DNA of 64,000 nt, from contig NZ_JAKUVC010000004.1 in NCBI RefSeq assembly GCF_026781265.1, positions 1 to 64,000 on the forward strand, given 5' to 3'. Source of the DNA: Streptococcus sanguinis. Its GTDB lineage: Bacteria; Bacillota; Bacilli; Lactobacillales; Streptococcaceae. This document shows, in pieces, positions 10,750-19,416 of this stretch (position 1 is the first letter of the stretch; the number at the start of each line of letters is the position of its first letter). Under the pieces are notes generated by a model, which was not told where the DNA came from, ran no database searches, and was given only the letters and a program-made list of their open reading frames with translations. The translations under genes were made by a program, and so were the position numbers.

Positions 10750-10943
10750 ACGAAAACCCTCTCAATTCACTAATCTTAGCTTATCACAAAAGGGAAAAAA
10801 GACGAAGCAATGTGCTTTATATTTTCTTATCGTTGTCTAAGGAAATAATAAACTGAAACAATCTGTCATCATATCTATCTTAATTCGCTATTCCATTTCT
10901 TTTGAATAAACGCAAGAGGTGCACACCCCAGTTCTTTTTTGCT

Positions 10944-10973
10944 TTGAGGCAGATAGCTTTTTTATGGTATAAT
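10944..10973 (+). promoter_or_regulatory. Promoter of the DUF1858-DUF438 operon
   Basis: TTGAGG (10944-10949) and an extended -10 TGG-TATAAT (10968-10973) have an 18-bp spacer. They lie 29 bp upstream of the first start codon. Confidence 0.75.
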
Positions 10974-11002
10974 TGTAGAAAAATAACGATGAAGGAGCAG
11001 AT

Positions 11003-11233
11003 ATGGATAATGTGATTGATTTGTCTATCCCAGTGGCAGAAGTGATTGAGAAGCAGCCTGAGGTTTTGGATGTTCTGGTAGAATTAGGCTTTAAGCCTCT
11101 GGCCAATCCTGTCATGCGCAATACAGTAGGGCGCGTGGTTTCTATCAAAAAAGGCGCTGGTATGAATGGCATTGATCTTAATAAAATCAAGCAAACTCTG
11201 GAATTAAACGGCTATGAAGTGGTGGGGATTTAG
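11003..11233 (+). CDS. DUF1858 domain protein
   Basis: This 76-aa protein beginning MDNVIDLSIPVAEVIEKQPE is a stand-alone DUF1858 domain, a small helical fold common beside hemerythrin-like or hybrid-cluster proteins. There is no cofactor motif. A good Shine-Dalgarno (AAGGAG) precedes the ATG. It ends 2 bp before the DUF438 gene, so the two are co-translated and probably act together. The function is unknown. Confidence 0.85.
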   Translation: MDNVIDLSIPVAEVIEKQPEVLDVLVELGFKPLANPVMRNTVGRVVSIKKGAGMNGIDLNKIKQTLELNGYEVVGI

Positions 11234-11235
11234 GC

Positions 11236-12597
11236 ATGGCTACTGAACGCATTGAAGTCCTCAAGTCAATCTTGCTGGACCTACATAACGGAGCTTCTGC
11301 AGAATCCGTTCAGGAGCTCTTCAACGAGCATTTTGCTGGTGTGTCCGCTATTGAGATCAGCCTGATGGAGCATGAGTTGATGAACTCGGATACGGGAGTG
11401 ACATTTGAAGATGTTATGTCTCTCTGCAATGTCCATGCCAACCTCTTTAAAGGTGCCATTCAGGATGTGGAGGTGGCTGATACCGACCATCCAGGCCATC
11501 CTGTTCAGGTCTTCAAGCAGGAAAATTTAGCCTTGCGGGCTGCCCTCATGCGGGTTCGCAGGCTTCTATCTACCTATGAAAGTACAGAAGATGAGGAGCT
11601 TCTTCCTGAAATCCGCAAGGGACTCCAGCGTCAGCTGAGTTTGGTGGGGCAGTTTGATGTTCACTATCAGCGCAAGGAAGAGCTCATGTTTCCCATCATG
11701 GAGAGCTATGGCCACGATTCGCCGCCCAAGGTCATGTGGGGGGTAGATGACCAGATTCGGGACCTTTTCCAAGAGGCTAGGTCTGCTGCAGAACAGCTGC
11801 CGGACACTTCGATTCAAGAAGTCAAAGATAAATTTGAAACTTTTGCAGCTGAGTTTGAAGCTATGATTTTCAAGGAAGAGTCTATTTTACTGATGATTCT
11901 CCTCGAGTCCTTTCATCAGGATGACTGGCTCAAGATTGCTGAGGAGAGCGATGCTTATGGCTATGCTATTATCAAGCCGACAGAGAAATGGATTCCTGCG
12001 CGGCACTCATTCTCGGAGGAGGAAGCTGGGGATGCTGCTGATGAAGGAAGCGAAGCGCCAGCCAGTAGAGAACAAACTAGTGATGGCAGATTTGAGCAGG
12101 TCATTGATACGCCGGATGGTCAGGTCACTATTTCCTTTAAGCCTAAGGAAAAGAAGGAGCAAGCCTTTAATCGGGAGTCCCAGCAGCCTTTTGGTCATGG
12201 ATATCTGTCTGTGGCGGAGGCCAATCTGATTTTGGACCATCTGCCCATGGAGATTACCTTTGTCAATAAGGATGATATTTTCCAGTATTATAATGATAGT
12301 GTGCCGGCGGACGAGATGATTTTCAAGCGGACGCCGTCCCAGATAGGGCGCAATGTCGAGCTCTGCCACCCGCCAAAGTTTTTGGACAAGGTGCGGCGGA
12401 TTTTCAAGGCTCTGCGTGAGGGAGAGCGGGACAAGTTTGAGATGTGGTTCAAGTCGGAATCACGGGGCAAGTTTGTCCATGTGACCTATGCAGCAGTGCG
12501 AAATGAGATTGGTGAATTTCAGGGGGTGCTGGAGTATGTACAGGACATTCAGCCTTTCCGTGACATTGACCGTGATTTTTATCGAGATTTGGACTAG
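11236..12597 (+). CDS. DUF438 / hemerythrin-like / PAS protein
   Basis: This 453-aa protein has an N-terminal DUF438 domain (residues about 10-80), a hemerythrin HHE-type four-helix segment (about 85-240) with scattered His and Glu ligands (QFDVHYQRKEELMFP, FKEESILLMILLESFH), an acidic linker (about 260-310), and a C-terminal PAS-like domain (about 325-445, EITFVNKDDIFQYYND). HHE proteins bind a di-iron centre and respond to O2 or NO; PAS domains sense ligands. I infer a cytosolic redox or gas sensor without an output domain, partnered with the DUF1858 protein just upstream. Confidence 0.85.
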   Translation: MATERIEVLKSILLDLHNGASAESVQELFNEHFAGVSAIEISLMEHELMNSDTGVTFEDVMSLCNVHANLFKGAIQDVEVADTDHPGHPVQVFKQENLALRAALMRVRRLLSTYESTEDEELLPEIRKGLQRQLSLVGQFDVHYQRKEELMFPIMESYGHDSPPKVMWGVDDQIRDLFQEARSAAEQLPDTSIQEVKDKFETFAAEFEAMIFKEESILLMILLESFHQDDWLKIAEESDAYGYAIIKPTEKWIPARHSFSEEEAGDAADEGSEAPASREQTSDGRFEQVIDTPDGQVTISFKPKEKKEQAFNRESQQPFGHGYLSVAEANLILDHLPMEITFVNKDDIFQYYNDSVPADEMIFKRTPSQIGRNVELCHPPKFLDKVRRIFKALREGERDKFEMWFKSESRGKFVHVTYAAVRNEIGEFQGVLEYVQDIQPFRDIDRDFYRDLD

Positions 12598-12623
12598 GTA
12601 TTTGCAGTTAGAAAGTGAGAAAA

Positions 12624-12878
12624 ATGAGTTACGAACAGGAATTTTTACAGGAGTTTGAAGCTTGGATCAAGACCCAAGTCATGATTAACGAGATGGCCCT
12701 TAAGGAGAGTCAGGCAGTCTACGAGGCGGACCAGGACGAGCGGGCTAAGGAAGCGGCCATTCGCTATGAGAGTCGTTTAGACGCTTATCAGTTTCTTTTG
12801 GGGAAATTCGCCAACTATCAGGCGGGTCAAGGATTTCACGATCTGCCAGACGGACTTTTGGGTGAGAGAAATTATTGA
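12624..12878 (+). CDS. DUF1912 family protein
   Basis: This 84-aa, strongly helical, acidic protein begins MSYEQEFLQEFEAWIKTQV and fits the streptococcal DUF1912 family of unknown function. A GTG nine bases upstream is in frame, but the ATG at 12624 gives the usual family N-terminus. It lies 26 bp after the DUF438 gene. Its TGA stop codon overlaps the -35 box of the downstream T-box promoter, which marks the end of this operon. Confidence 0.8.
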   Translation: MSYEQEFLQEFEAWIKTQVMINEMALKESQAVYEADQDERAKEAAIRYESRLDAYQFLLGKFANYQAGQGFHDLPDGLLGERNY

Positions 12879-12903
12879 TTTTTCACTGGAAAGGTGTTAG
12901 AAT
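12875..12903 (+). promoter_or_regulatory. Promoter of the valS T-box leader
   Basis: TTGATT (12875-12880) and TAGAAT (12898-12903) are separated by exactly 17 bp. The -35 overlaps the stop codon of the DUF1912 gene. Confidence 0.75.
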
Positions 12904-12909
12904 AAGTTC

Positions 12910-13198
12910 ATCAGAGGTGTTTTGAGTCAAGCATTTTACAGAAAGTGGCGGTGCTGAGAAGTCCACAAATGTGTCAAAGCTGGTTGCTGATGAGATGAAA
13001 AATTGAAATAAAAGTGTCTTTTTGTTTCCTTTTAGGACTGGGCAAGGAGCTGCAGGCTATGCTAGTGTATGCCAAAGCGACTTAACGACGTCATGAAAGA
13101 GAAAGAAGAAGAGAAAAGTTGCGGGCATCTGCCCGAAATTGGGTGGTACCGCGGATAAACACATTCGTCCCTGTCATGTAGATGGCAGGGACTTTTTT
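12910..13198 (+). promoter_or_regulatory. T-box riboswitch leader (probably valine tRNA)
   Basis: The T-box sequence GGGTGGTACCGCGG is at 13141-13154. The variable base in TGGN is T, which pairs with an A73 discriminator, as in tRNA-Val. Upstream, AGAAAG..GGTGCTGAGAAG (about 12950-12980) fits the Stem I AG-bulge/GGTG region. The terminator is a 9-bp stem GTCCCTGTC/GGCAGGGAC at 13167-13192 followed by T6. Uncharged tRNA would favour antitermination into the GNAT-valS operon. I could not place the specifier codon with certainty; valine is inferred from valS downstream. Confidence 0.9.
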
Positions 13199-13218
13199 AT
13201 GGAAAGTGAGGTAGGAAG

Positions 13219-13815
13219 ATGGAGCAAGTACAATTACCAGAACGATTAGAAACGGAGCGTCTAGTCTTACGAGTCCGCACAGTGGCGGATGCCGAAGATA
13301 TCCATGCCTACGCTAGTCTGCCAGAAGTCTCCTACCCTGCAGGCTTTCCGCCTGTCAAGACCTTGGAAGATGAGATTTACTACCTGGAGCATATTCTGCC
13401 CGAGCGCAATCAAAAGGAGAACCTCCCATCGGGCTATGGAATTGTCGTCAAAGGAACGGATAAGATCGTCGGATCTGTTGATTTCAATCATCGCCACGCA
13501 GACGATGTACTGGAGATTGGCTACACCTTGCACCCAGACTATTGGGGACGAGGTTATGTCCCAGAATCAGCACGTGCTTTGATTGACCTAGGTTTTAAGG
13601 ATTTGGGGCTCCACAAGGTAGAACTGAAATGTTTTGGTTATAATGTCCAAAGTCAACGAGTCGCAGAGAAACTTGGCTTTACCTTAGAAGCTCGCATAAG
13701 GGACCGCAAAGATGCTCAGGGCAATCGCTGTGACAGTCTGATATATGGCTTGCTGAGGAGTGATAGGAGAGGAAAAAATGAAGTTGACTATCGAACAAAT
13801 CGTCTCTATTATTAG
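13219..13815 (+). CDS. GNAT N-acetyltransferase (RimJ/RimL type)
   Basis: This 198-aa protein begins ETERLVLRV, the usual RimJ/RimL start, and has the acetyl-CoA pyrophosphate-loop region GYTLHPDYWGRGYVPESA (residues about 108-125) followed by NVQSQRVAEKLGF. It acetylates an amino group, possibly a ribosomal or other protein N-terminus or a small amine; the target is unknown. It is the first gene behind the T-box, so its expression follows valyl-tRNA charging. After GLLRS the last 17 residues read into the ribosome binding site and start of the inserted downstream gene, with a 38-bp overlap, so the original C-terminus may have been replaced. Confidence 0.85.
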   Translation: MEQVQLPERLETERLVLRVRTVADAEDIHAYASLPEVSYPAGFPPVKTLEDEIYYLEHILPERNQKENLPSGYGIVVKGTDKIVGSVDFNHRHADDVLEIGYTLHPDYWGRGYVPESARALIDLGFKDLGLHKVELKCFGYNVQSQRVAEKLGFTLEARIRDRKDAQGNRCDSLIYGLLRSDRRGKNEVDYRTNRLYY

Positions 13816-14587
13816 TGCAGTTGGGATAAGTACAATCGTTAGTGCTATAATCGCTTTCGTTCAAAATAATAAAAAGAACAATTTAGATTTTGTTACAAAA
13901 GAACGGTCTGAATGGCGGAAAAAATTAAAAGAAATATTATCAGAATTAAGTGATGATAATAAAAAAGAGTCTGCCATAATCAAGTTGAAATCAGAAATAA
14001 ATCCATATGGGAGAAATATGGAGTCCAAGAATACTAAGCCGTATTATATGAAAGACGGGCATATTTGGGATTTACTAGATGGTGGGGAGGAAGTTGATTT
14101 TGATAGGTTAGCATTCTATATTGAATTGCTATTAAAATTTGATTGGGAACGTTCGAAAAGTGAAGTAAGATTTCAACCTACTAAGGCGATAAATCGAGTG
14201 CTGAATTACCTTTTGTTTTTTTCATCTCTTTATTGTATTTATATAGTATCTGATAATTTTGTAAGTGACAAAACTAGTATCATACATGTAATAAATCTTT
14301 TTATAAGTTCTTGTGCGTTTATTTTAATTTTATTACAGCCATCTATAACAAATGCTTTTATTTCAAATCCATCTGAAAAACAAAAAGAGCAAATATGGAT
14401 ATTTATTATACTTTATGCGTTTCCGTATATTTGTATAACATGGAACCTAATCTATAAATTCAATTTAGGTATGCCTTTTTACTTTATTAGTGTTGCATTA
14501 ATTTTTGCGTACGAAATCTTCTATTTATATCTACCTTATACTTATGAAAATACCTATATTAGAGAAATAAAAAGGTATTTAAGATAA
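13778..14587 (+). CDS. AT-rich hypothetical membrane protein inserted before valS
   Basis: I do not recognise this 269-aa protein. It has an N-terminal transmembrane helix (residues about 8-30), a soluble helical segment with the motif KERSEWRKKLKEIL (about 41-54), then four hydrophobic helices between about 145 and 265. The ATG at 13778 follows AGGAGAGG by 5 nt and is preferred to an upstream GTG. Base composition is clearly more AT-rich than the GNAT gene and valS around it, suggesting recent acquisition. The topology (single helix, ExxWR motif, C-terminal membrane bundle) resembles orphan membrane proteins found near mobile or defence genes, but no function can be assigned. Confidence 0.7.
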   Translation: MKLTIEQIVSIISAVGISTIVSAIIAFVQNNKKNNLDFVTKERSEWRKKLKEILSELSDDNKKESAIIKLKSEINPYGRNMESKNTKPYYMKDGHIWDLLDGGEEVDFDRLAFYIELLLKFDWERSKSEVRFQPTKAINRVLNYLLFFSSLYCIYIVSDNFVSDKTSIIHVINLFISSCAFILILLQPSITNAFISNPSEKQKEQIWIFIILYAFPYICITWNLIYKFNLGMPFYFISVALIFAYEIFYLYLPYTYENTYIREIKRYLR

Positions 14588-14689
14588 AAAAGTAAAAAAA
14601 TCAATGAAGGCTCCTGTTTTATTTTATAACTACAGGAAAAATAGAAAACGAATTATCAAAGAAGTAAAAAATAGATAAGGAGAACACAC

Positions 14690-17341
14690 ATGTCTAAACA
14701 ACTTTCACCTAAATACAATCCAGCCGAGGTTGAGGCTGGTCGTTATCAAAAATGGCTTGATGCGAATGTTTTCAAGCCTTCAGGCGATAAAAAGGCTAAG
14801 CCTTATTCTATCGTGATTCCACCACCAAACGTAACTGGGAAACTCCACCTTGGTCATGCTTGGGATACGACTTTGCAGGATATCATCATCCGTCAAAAAC
14901 GCATGCAAGGTTTTGACACGCTTTGGCTTCCGGGTATGGACCATGCGGGGATTGCGACCCAGGCTAAGGTTGAGGAGCGCTTGCGTGACGAGGGCATTTC
15001 TCGTTATGACCTCGGTCGTGAGAAATTCCTCGACAAGGTCTGGGAATGGAAAGACGAATATGCGACAACTATCAAGGAACAATGGGGCAAGATGGGCCTC
15101 TCTGTGGACTATTCTCGTGAGCGTTTCACCCTTGATGAAGGTCTGTCAAAAGCTGTTCGCAAGGTTTTTGTCGAACTTTACAAGAAAGGCTGGATCTACC
15201 GTGGTGAGTTTATCATCAACTGGGACCCAGCAGCTCGCACAGCCCTTTCTGATATCGAGGTCATCCATAAGGACGTTGAAGGTGCTTTCTACCACATGAA
15301 CTACATGTTGGAGGATGGTTCACGCGCCCTTGAAGTTGCGACCACTCGCCCTGAGACTATGTTCGGAGACGTTGCCGTTGCGGTCAATCCAGAAGACCCA
15401 CGCTACAAGGACTTGATTGGTCAAAACGTTATCCTGCCAATCGCTAATAAACTAATCCCAATCGTGGCGGACGAACACGCAGATCCTGAGTTTGGGACTG
15501 GTGTCGTGAAAATCACGCCGGCTCACGATCCAAATGACTTCTTGGTTGGGCAACGCCATAACTTGCCACAAGTTAACGTTATGAACGACGATGGAACCAT
15601 GAATGACTTGGCCTTTGAATTTGCAGACAAGGACCGTTTTGAAGCTCGTAAGGCAGTCGTTACTAAGCTAGAAGAAATCGGTGCTCTGGTTAAAATCGAA
15701 AAACGTGTCCACAGCGTTGGTCACTCAGAGCGGACTGGCGTTATGGTTGAGCCGCGTCTGTCTACGCAGTGGTTCGTAAAGATGGATCAGCTGGCTAAGA
15801 ATGCCATTGCCAACCAAGCTACAGATGACAAGGTAGAATTTTACCCGCCACGCTTCAACGATACCTTCCTCCAATGGATGGAAAACGTCCACGACTGGGT
15901 TATCTCTCGTCAGCTCTGGTGGGGTCACCAAATCCCTGCTTGGTACAATGCAAATGGCGAAATCTATGTGGGCGAAGAAGCACCAGAAGGTGACGGATGG
16001 ACTCAAGACGAAGACGTCTTGGATACTTGGTTCAGTTCTGCCCTTTGGCCATTCTCAACCATGGGCTGGCCGGATGTAGACTCTGCAGACTTCAAGCGTT
16101 ATTATCCAACATCAACCTTGGTAACTGGCTATGATATTATCCCATTCTGGGTGTCTCGGATGATTTTCCAAGGTTTGGAATTTACTGGCAAGTCGCCATT
16201 CAAAAATGCCTTGATTCACGGTCTCATTCGTGACGAGCAAGGACGTAAGATGTCTAAATCTCTTGGTAACGGTATTGATCCGATGGATGTTATTGATAAG
16301 TACGGAACAGATAGCCTGCGTTGGTTCCTGTCAAACGGCTCTGCCCCTGGACAAGACGTGCGCTTCTCTTACGAGAAAATGGATGCTTCTTGGAACTTCA
16401 TTAACAAGATCTGGAACATTTCCCGCTATATCCTCATGAACAATGAAGGCTTGACGCTGGATGCGGCGCGTGAGAATATCGCTCAGGTGGCTGCTGGTCA
16501 GGCTGGTAATGTCACTGACCGCTGGATTCTCCACAACCTCAATGAAACCATTGGCAAGGTAACTGAGAACTTCGACAAGTTTGAGTTTGGTGTAGCTGGA
16601 CACATTCTCTACAATTTCATTTGGGATGAATTTGCTGACTGGTATGTGGAGCTGACTAAGGAAGTGCTTTACAGCGACAATGACGACGAGAAAGTCATCA
16701 CTCGCTCTGTCCTCCTTTACACTCTGGACCAAATCCTGCGCCTGCTTCACCCAATCATGCCTTTCGTGACCGAGGAAATCTTTGGTCAAATCTCAGAAGG
16801 CACCATTGTGACAGCGGCTTATCCAGTGGTTCGTCCAGAATTTGAAAATGCCGAGGCAGCAGCTGGCGTGGAAGCCCTCAAGGATCTGATTCGTTCTGTG
16901 CGCAATAGCAGAGCTGAGGTCAATGTGGCGCCAAGCAAGCCGATTACCATATTGATTAAGACGACAGACAGCGCGCTGGAAACCTTCTTCAAGAATAATG
17001 TCAACTACATCAAACGTTTCACCAATCCTGAGCATCTGGAAATTGCGGCAGACCTTGCTGTGCCTGAGCTAGTCATGTCCAGCATCATCACAGGCGCAGA
17101 AATCTACTTGCCGCTAGCAGACCTCCTCAATATCGAGGAAGAACTGGCTCGTCTCGAAAAAGAACTAGCCAAGTGGCAGAAAGAACTGGATATGGTCGGC
17201 AAGAAACTCTCTAACGAGCGCTTTGTAGCCAATGCCAAACCAGAAGTCGTCCAAAAAGAGCGCGACAAACAAGCCGACTACCAAGCTAAGTACGATGCGA
17301 CTGTGGCACGTATTGATGAGATGAAGAAGTTGGTGAAATAA
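14690..17341 (+). CDS. valS: Valyl-tRNA synthetase
   Basis: This 883-aa class I synthetase has [15 protein letters not shown] (HIGH motif, residues about 44-58), a CP1 editing domain, KMSKSLGNG (KMSKS, about 522), and the C-terminal tRNA-binding coiled coil ([19 protein letters not shown], about 810-830) typical of ValRS. It charges tRNA-Val and hydrolyses misactivated threonine. AAGGAG lies 7-8 nt before ATG. The T-box about 1.5 kb upstream would control it through the GNAT and inserted membrane genes, because I see no convincing terminator between them. Confidence 0.98.
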   Translation: MSKQLSPKYNPAEVEAGRYQKWLDANVFKPSGDKKAKPYSIVIPPPNVTGKLHLGHAWDTTLQDIIIRQKRMQGFDTLWLPGMDHAGIATQAKVEERLRDEGISRYDLGREKFLDKVWEWKDEYATTIKEQWGKMGLSVDYSRERFTLDEGLSKAVRKVFVELYKKGWIYRGEFIINWDPAARTALSDIEVIHKDVEGAFYHMNYMLEDGSRALEVATTRPETMFGDVAVAVNPEDPRYKDLIGQNVILPIANKLIPIVADEHADPEFGTGVVKITPAHDPNDFLVGQRHNLPQVNVMNDDGTMNDLAFEFADKDRFEARKAVVTKLEEIGALVKIEKRVHSVGHSERTGVMVEPRLSTQWFVKMDQLAKNAIANQATDDKVEFYPPRFNDTFLQWMENVHDWVISRQLWWGHQIPAWYNANGEIYVGEEAPEGDGWTQDEDVLDTWFSSALWPFSTMGWPDVDSADFKRYYPTSTLVTGYDIIPFWVSRMIFQGLEFTGKSPFKNALIHGLIRDEQGRKMSKSLGNGIDPMDVIDKYGTDSLRWFLSNGSAPGQDVRFSYEKMDASWNFINKIWNISRYILMNNEGLTLDAARENIAQVAAGQAGNVTDRWILHNLNETIGKVTENFDKFEFGVAGHILYNFIWDEFADWYVELTKEVLYSDNDDEKVITRSVLLYTLDQILRLLHPIMPFVTEEIFGQISEGTIVTAAYPVVRPEFENAEAAAGVEALKDLIRSVRNSRAEVNVAPSKPITILIKTTDSALETFFKNNVNYIKRFTNPEHLEIAADLAVPELVMSSIITGAEIYLPLADLLNIEEELARLEKELAKWQKELDMVGKKLSNERFVANAKPEVVQKERDKQADYQAKYDATVARIDEMKKLVK

Positions 17342-17433
17342 GCTATAAATCTTATCAATTTGCTGAGGTTTTTGGTATAATAGGTAGCAGTGTGTATTTG
17401 ATGCAATATATTTTATTTTTAAAAGGCTTAATT

Positions 17434-18669
17434 ATGGTTAATATAATAGATTTATTTAGCGGTGCGGGTGGTTTAACTGAGGGATTCAGAAATCAGCAAT
17501 ATAAAATATTGGGACACGTGGAGAAAGAAAAAGCAGCTTGTGAAACTTTAAAACTTAGAGAAGCATATTATTATTTAAAAGAAAAAAATAAATTAGGACT
17601 TTATAATGATTTTTTAAATAGTAAGACTAGTATAGAGGATTTGTTGAAACCTGTACCTCAAGAAAAATTGAATAAAATTCTTAATTTTGAAATTAGTCAA
17701 GAAAATATTCACAGTATTTTTAGTTTTTTTGATAATTTAGGGGAAAACGTTGATGGAATTATAGGAGGTCCTCCATGCCAAGCTTATTCAACCATTGGAA
17801 GAGCTAGAAATGCTAGTAAAAAGTCTTCAGATGAAAGAATTTATTTATATAAATTTTATATACATTTTTTAAACAAGTATCAACCCCAATTTTTTATTTT
17901 TGAAAATGTAAAAGGATTATTGAGTTTTAGAGATGCTGATGATGAGTTTTTATTACCTAGAATGAAAAAAGAATTTGAAGAGGCTGGCTATTCTTTAGGT
18001 TATGAAGTTTTAAATACTAAAAACTATGGTGTCCCACAATCAAGAGAAAGACTTATTATCTTTGGAGTGATGAACAGGAAAAAAGAACTTATTCAGGAAT
18101 TCTTTAAAAATCTTAAAAAATATGAAGAAAATGAGGTGGATGTTAAAACAGCTTTTCAGGGATTACCTAGTTTAAGGGCGGGAGAAGTAAACAATTCTTA
18201 TACAAATTTATCAAATGATTATGTTGAACGATTTTTTTTACAGGATTCTAAAACGCCATTAACTCAAAATATTTCAAGACCAAATAATAGCAACGACTTA
18301 GCAATTTACAAAATTGTAGCACGAGCTAAGAAAAATGGTATAAATATTAAATATAGTGATCTTGACTCAGGGCTAAAAACCCATAAACATACGGATAAAT
18401 TTTTGGACAGATTCAAAGCTCTTTCATGGGATTCTCCATCACATACAGTAGTTGCACATATTTCAAAAGATGGTCATCATTATATTCATCCAGATACAAA
18501 ACAAAATAGATCAATTACTGTGAGAGAGGCAGCTAGATTACAGGGATTTCCGGATAATTACTATTTTTTAGATTCTAGAACTAGCGCTTTTACTCAAATT
18601 GGTAATGCAGTTCCTCCAATTTTTAGTAAAAAGATGGCTGATGCGATTTTGACATTGGAATTTAAATAA
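17434..18669 (+). CDS. DNA (cytosine-5-)-methyltransferase, Dcm family
   Basis: This 411-aa protein contains the ordered m5C motifs: IDLFSGAGGLTEGF (motif I, residues 5-18), GGPPCQAYS with catalytic Cys115 (IV), FENVKG with Glu157 (VI), QSRERLIIFG (VIII), a target-recognition region (about 225-330), and QIGNAVPP (X). It methylates C5 of cytosine in an unknown target sequence. I chose ATG 17434 (AAAAGG 8-9 nt upstream) over an upstream ATG because motif I follows directly. The gene is AT-rich compared with valS and gnd. It converges on a GHKL ATPase gene, so both probably form one restriction-modification-like unit. Confidence 0.93.
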   Translation: MVNIIDLFSGAGGLTEGFRNQQYKILGHVEKEKAACETLKLREAYYYLKEKNKLGLYNDFLNSKTSIEDLLKPVPQEKLNKILNFEISQENIHSIFSFFDNLGENVDGIIGGPPCQAYSTIGRARNASKKSSDERIYLYKFYIHFLNKYQPQFFIFENVKGLLSFRDADDEFLLPRMKKEFEEAGYSLGYEVLNTKNYGVPQSRERLIIFGVMNRKKELIQEFFKNLKKYEENEVDVKTAFQGLPSLRAGEVNNSYTNLSNDYVERFFLQDSKTPLTQNISRPNNSNDLAIYKIVARAKKNGINIKYSDLDSGLKTHKHTDKFLDRFKALSWDSPSHTVVAHISKDGHHYIHPDTKQNRSITVREAARLQGFPDNYYFLDSRTSAFTQIGNAVPPIFSKKMADAILTLEFK

Positions 18670-18718
18670 AAATCAACATATGTTCATCATTTAGAAATTG
18701 AACATATGTTGATTTTTT
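18668..18718. terminator. Bidirectional terminator between the methyltransferase and ATPase genes
   Basis: An 18-bp perfect inverted repeat (AAAAATCAACATATGTTC and its complement) with a 14-nt loop and A/T flanks serves both convergent genes. It overlaps the methyltransferase stop codon and begins 2 bp from the stop of the opposite gene. Confidence 0.9.
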
Positions 18719-18720
18719 AG

Positions 18721-19416
18721 TTACAAAAGATCGAACGCAGCAAGCAGTTGAGGAGCTACAGCATTCCATATTGTTTTTAAGGTATCAAATTGAGGGAAAT
18801 TATGAGCATCATGCATTAATGTATTTAAATGCTCTGTTGCTTTTATATTTGAAAATTCGTCAATTAGGCTTTGAACTCTATTTGAAGGTATTTTTCCTCT
18901 CCTAGAAAGCAGTCGAACCATGGTTTCATACTTAACTTTAAAGCTTAGAGGGTCAACATCATTTTCAGCAGTCAGTCTTTTTGGACTGTTATTCATTATG
19001 ATTAAATCATTAGTACTTGCTTCCTCCAAGTAACGTTTCAATAATGTTGTTGTTGTACTTTCAATCATAGCACGTAATAGCAAGCCTTGGGTCAAAATGA
19101 AACGATCGATATTTTTATCTTCCGCTGCTTCTATCATCTCCTCTCTTAGCCTTCGGATTTTAGTACCAATATTTTGTGGAACTCTAAAATTAGCTGGGAC
19201 TAGTTCTTTATACACACTGTGATCCTTTTTATATGAGGGAGTTGATTTTATTACAGTTTTTAAAATAGATTGTTTTGTTTGTTCAGGTATATCAACATTA
19301 TCATTTTCTAATGCTTTACTGATTTTATTGATACTTTTTTTATCCTCGGTTGATAATGTAGTTTCTACTAAGGAGGAATTTTTTTGTATATTTTCTTGCG
19401 CTTTTTTTCTTTTGCT
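18721..19416 (-). pseudogene. C-terminal part of the GHKL ATPase in the -1 frame
   Basis: From 19416 down to the TAA at 18723-18721 this frame is open without its own plausible start. A GTG at 19215 would give 164 aa but has no Shine-Dalgarno. The 230-residue product is helical and hydrophilic, and contains REEMIEAAEDKNIDRF and LLKRYLEE. It overlaps the end of the ATPase N-terminal frame (stop TAG at 19370-19368), so the two are best read as one ~594-aa protein joined by a -1 shift. I recognise no nuclease motif in it. Either a programmed frameshift or a one-base loss in an A-tract separates the parts. Confidence 0.7.

Noticed and set aside
18721..19215. Independent 164-aa gene starting at GTG 19215
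   Set aside because: No Shine-Dalgarno or promoter, and the frame stays open upstream into the ATPase gene, so it is better read as the ATPase C-terminus.
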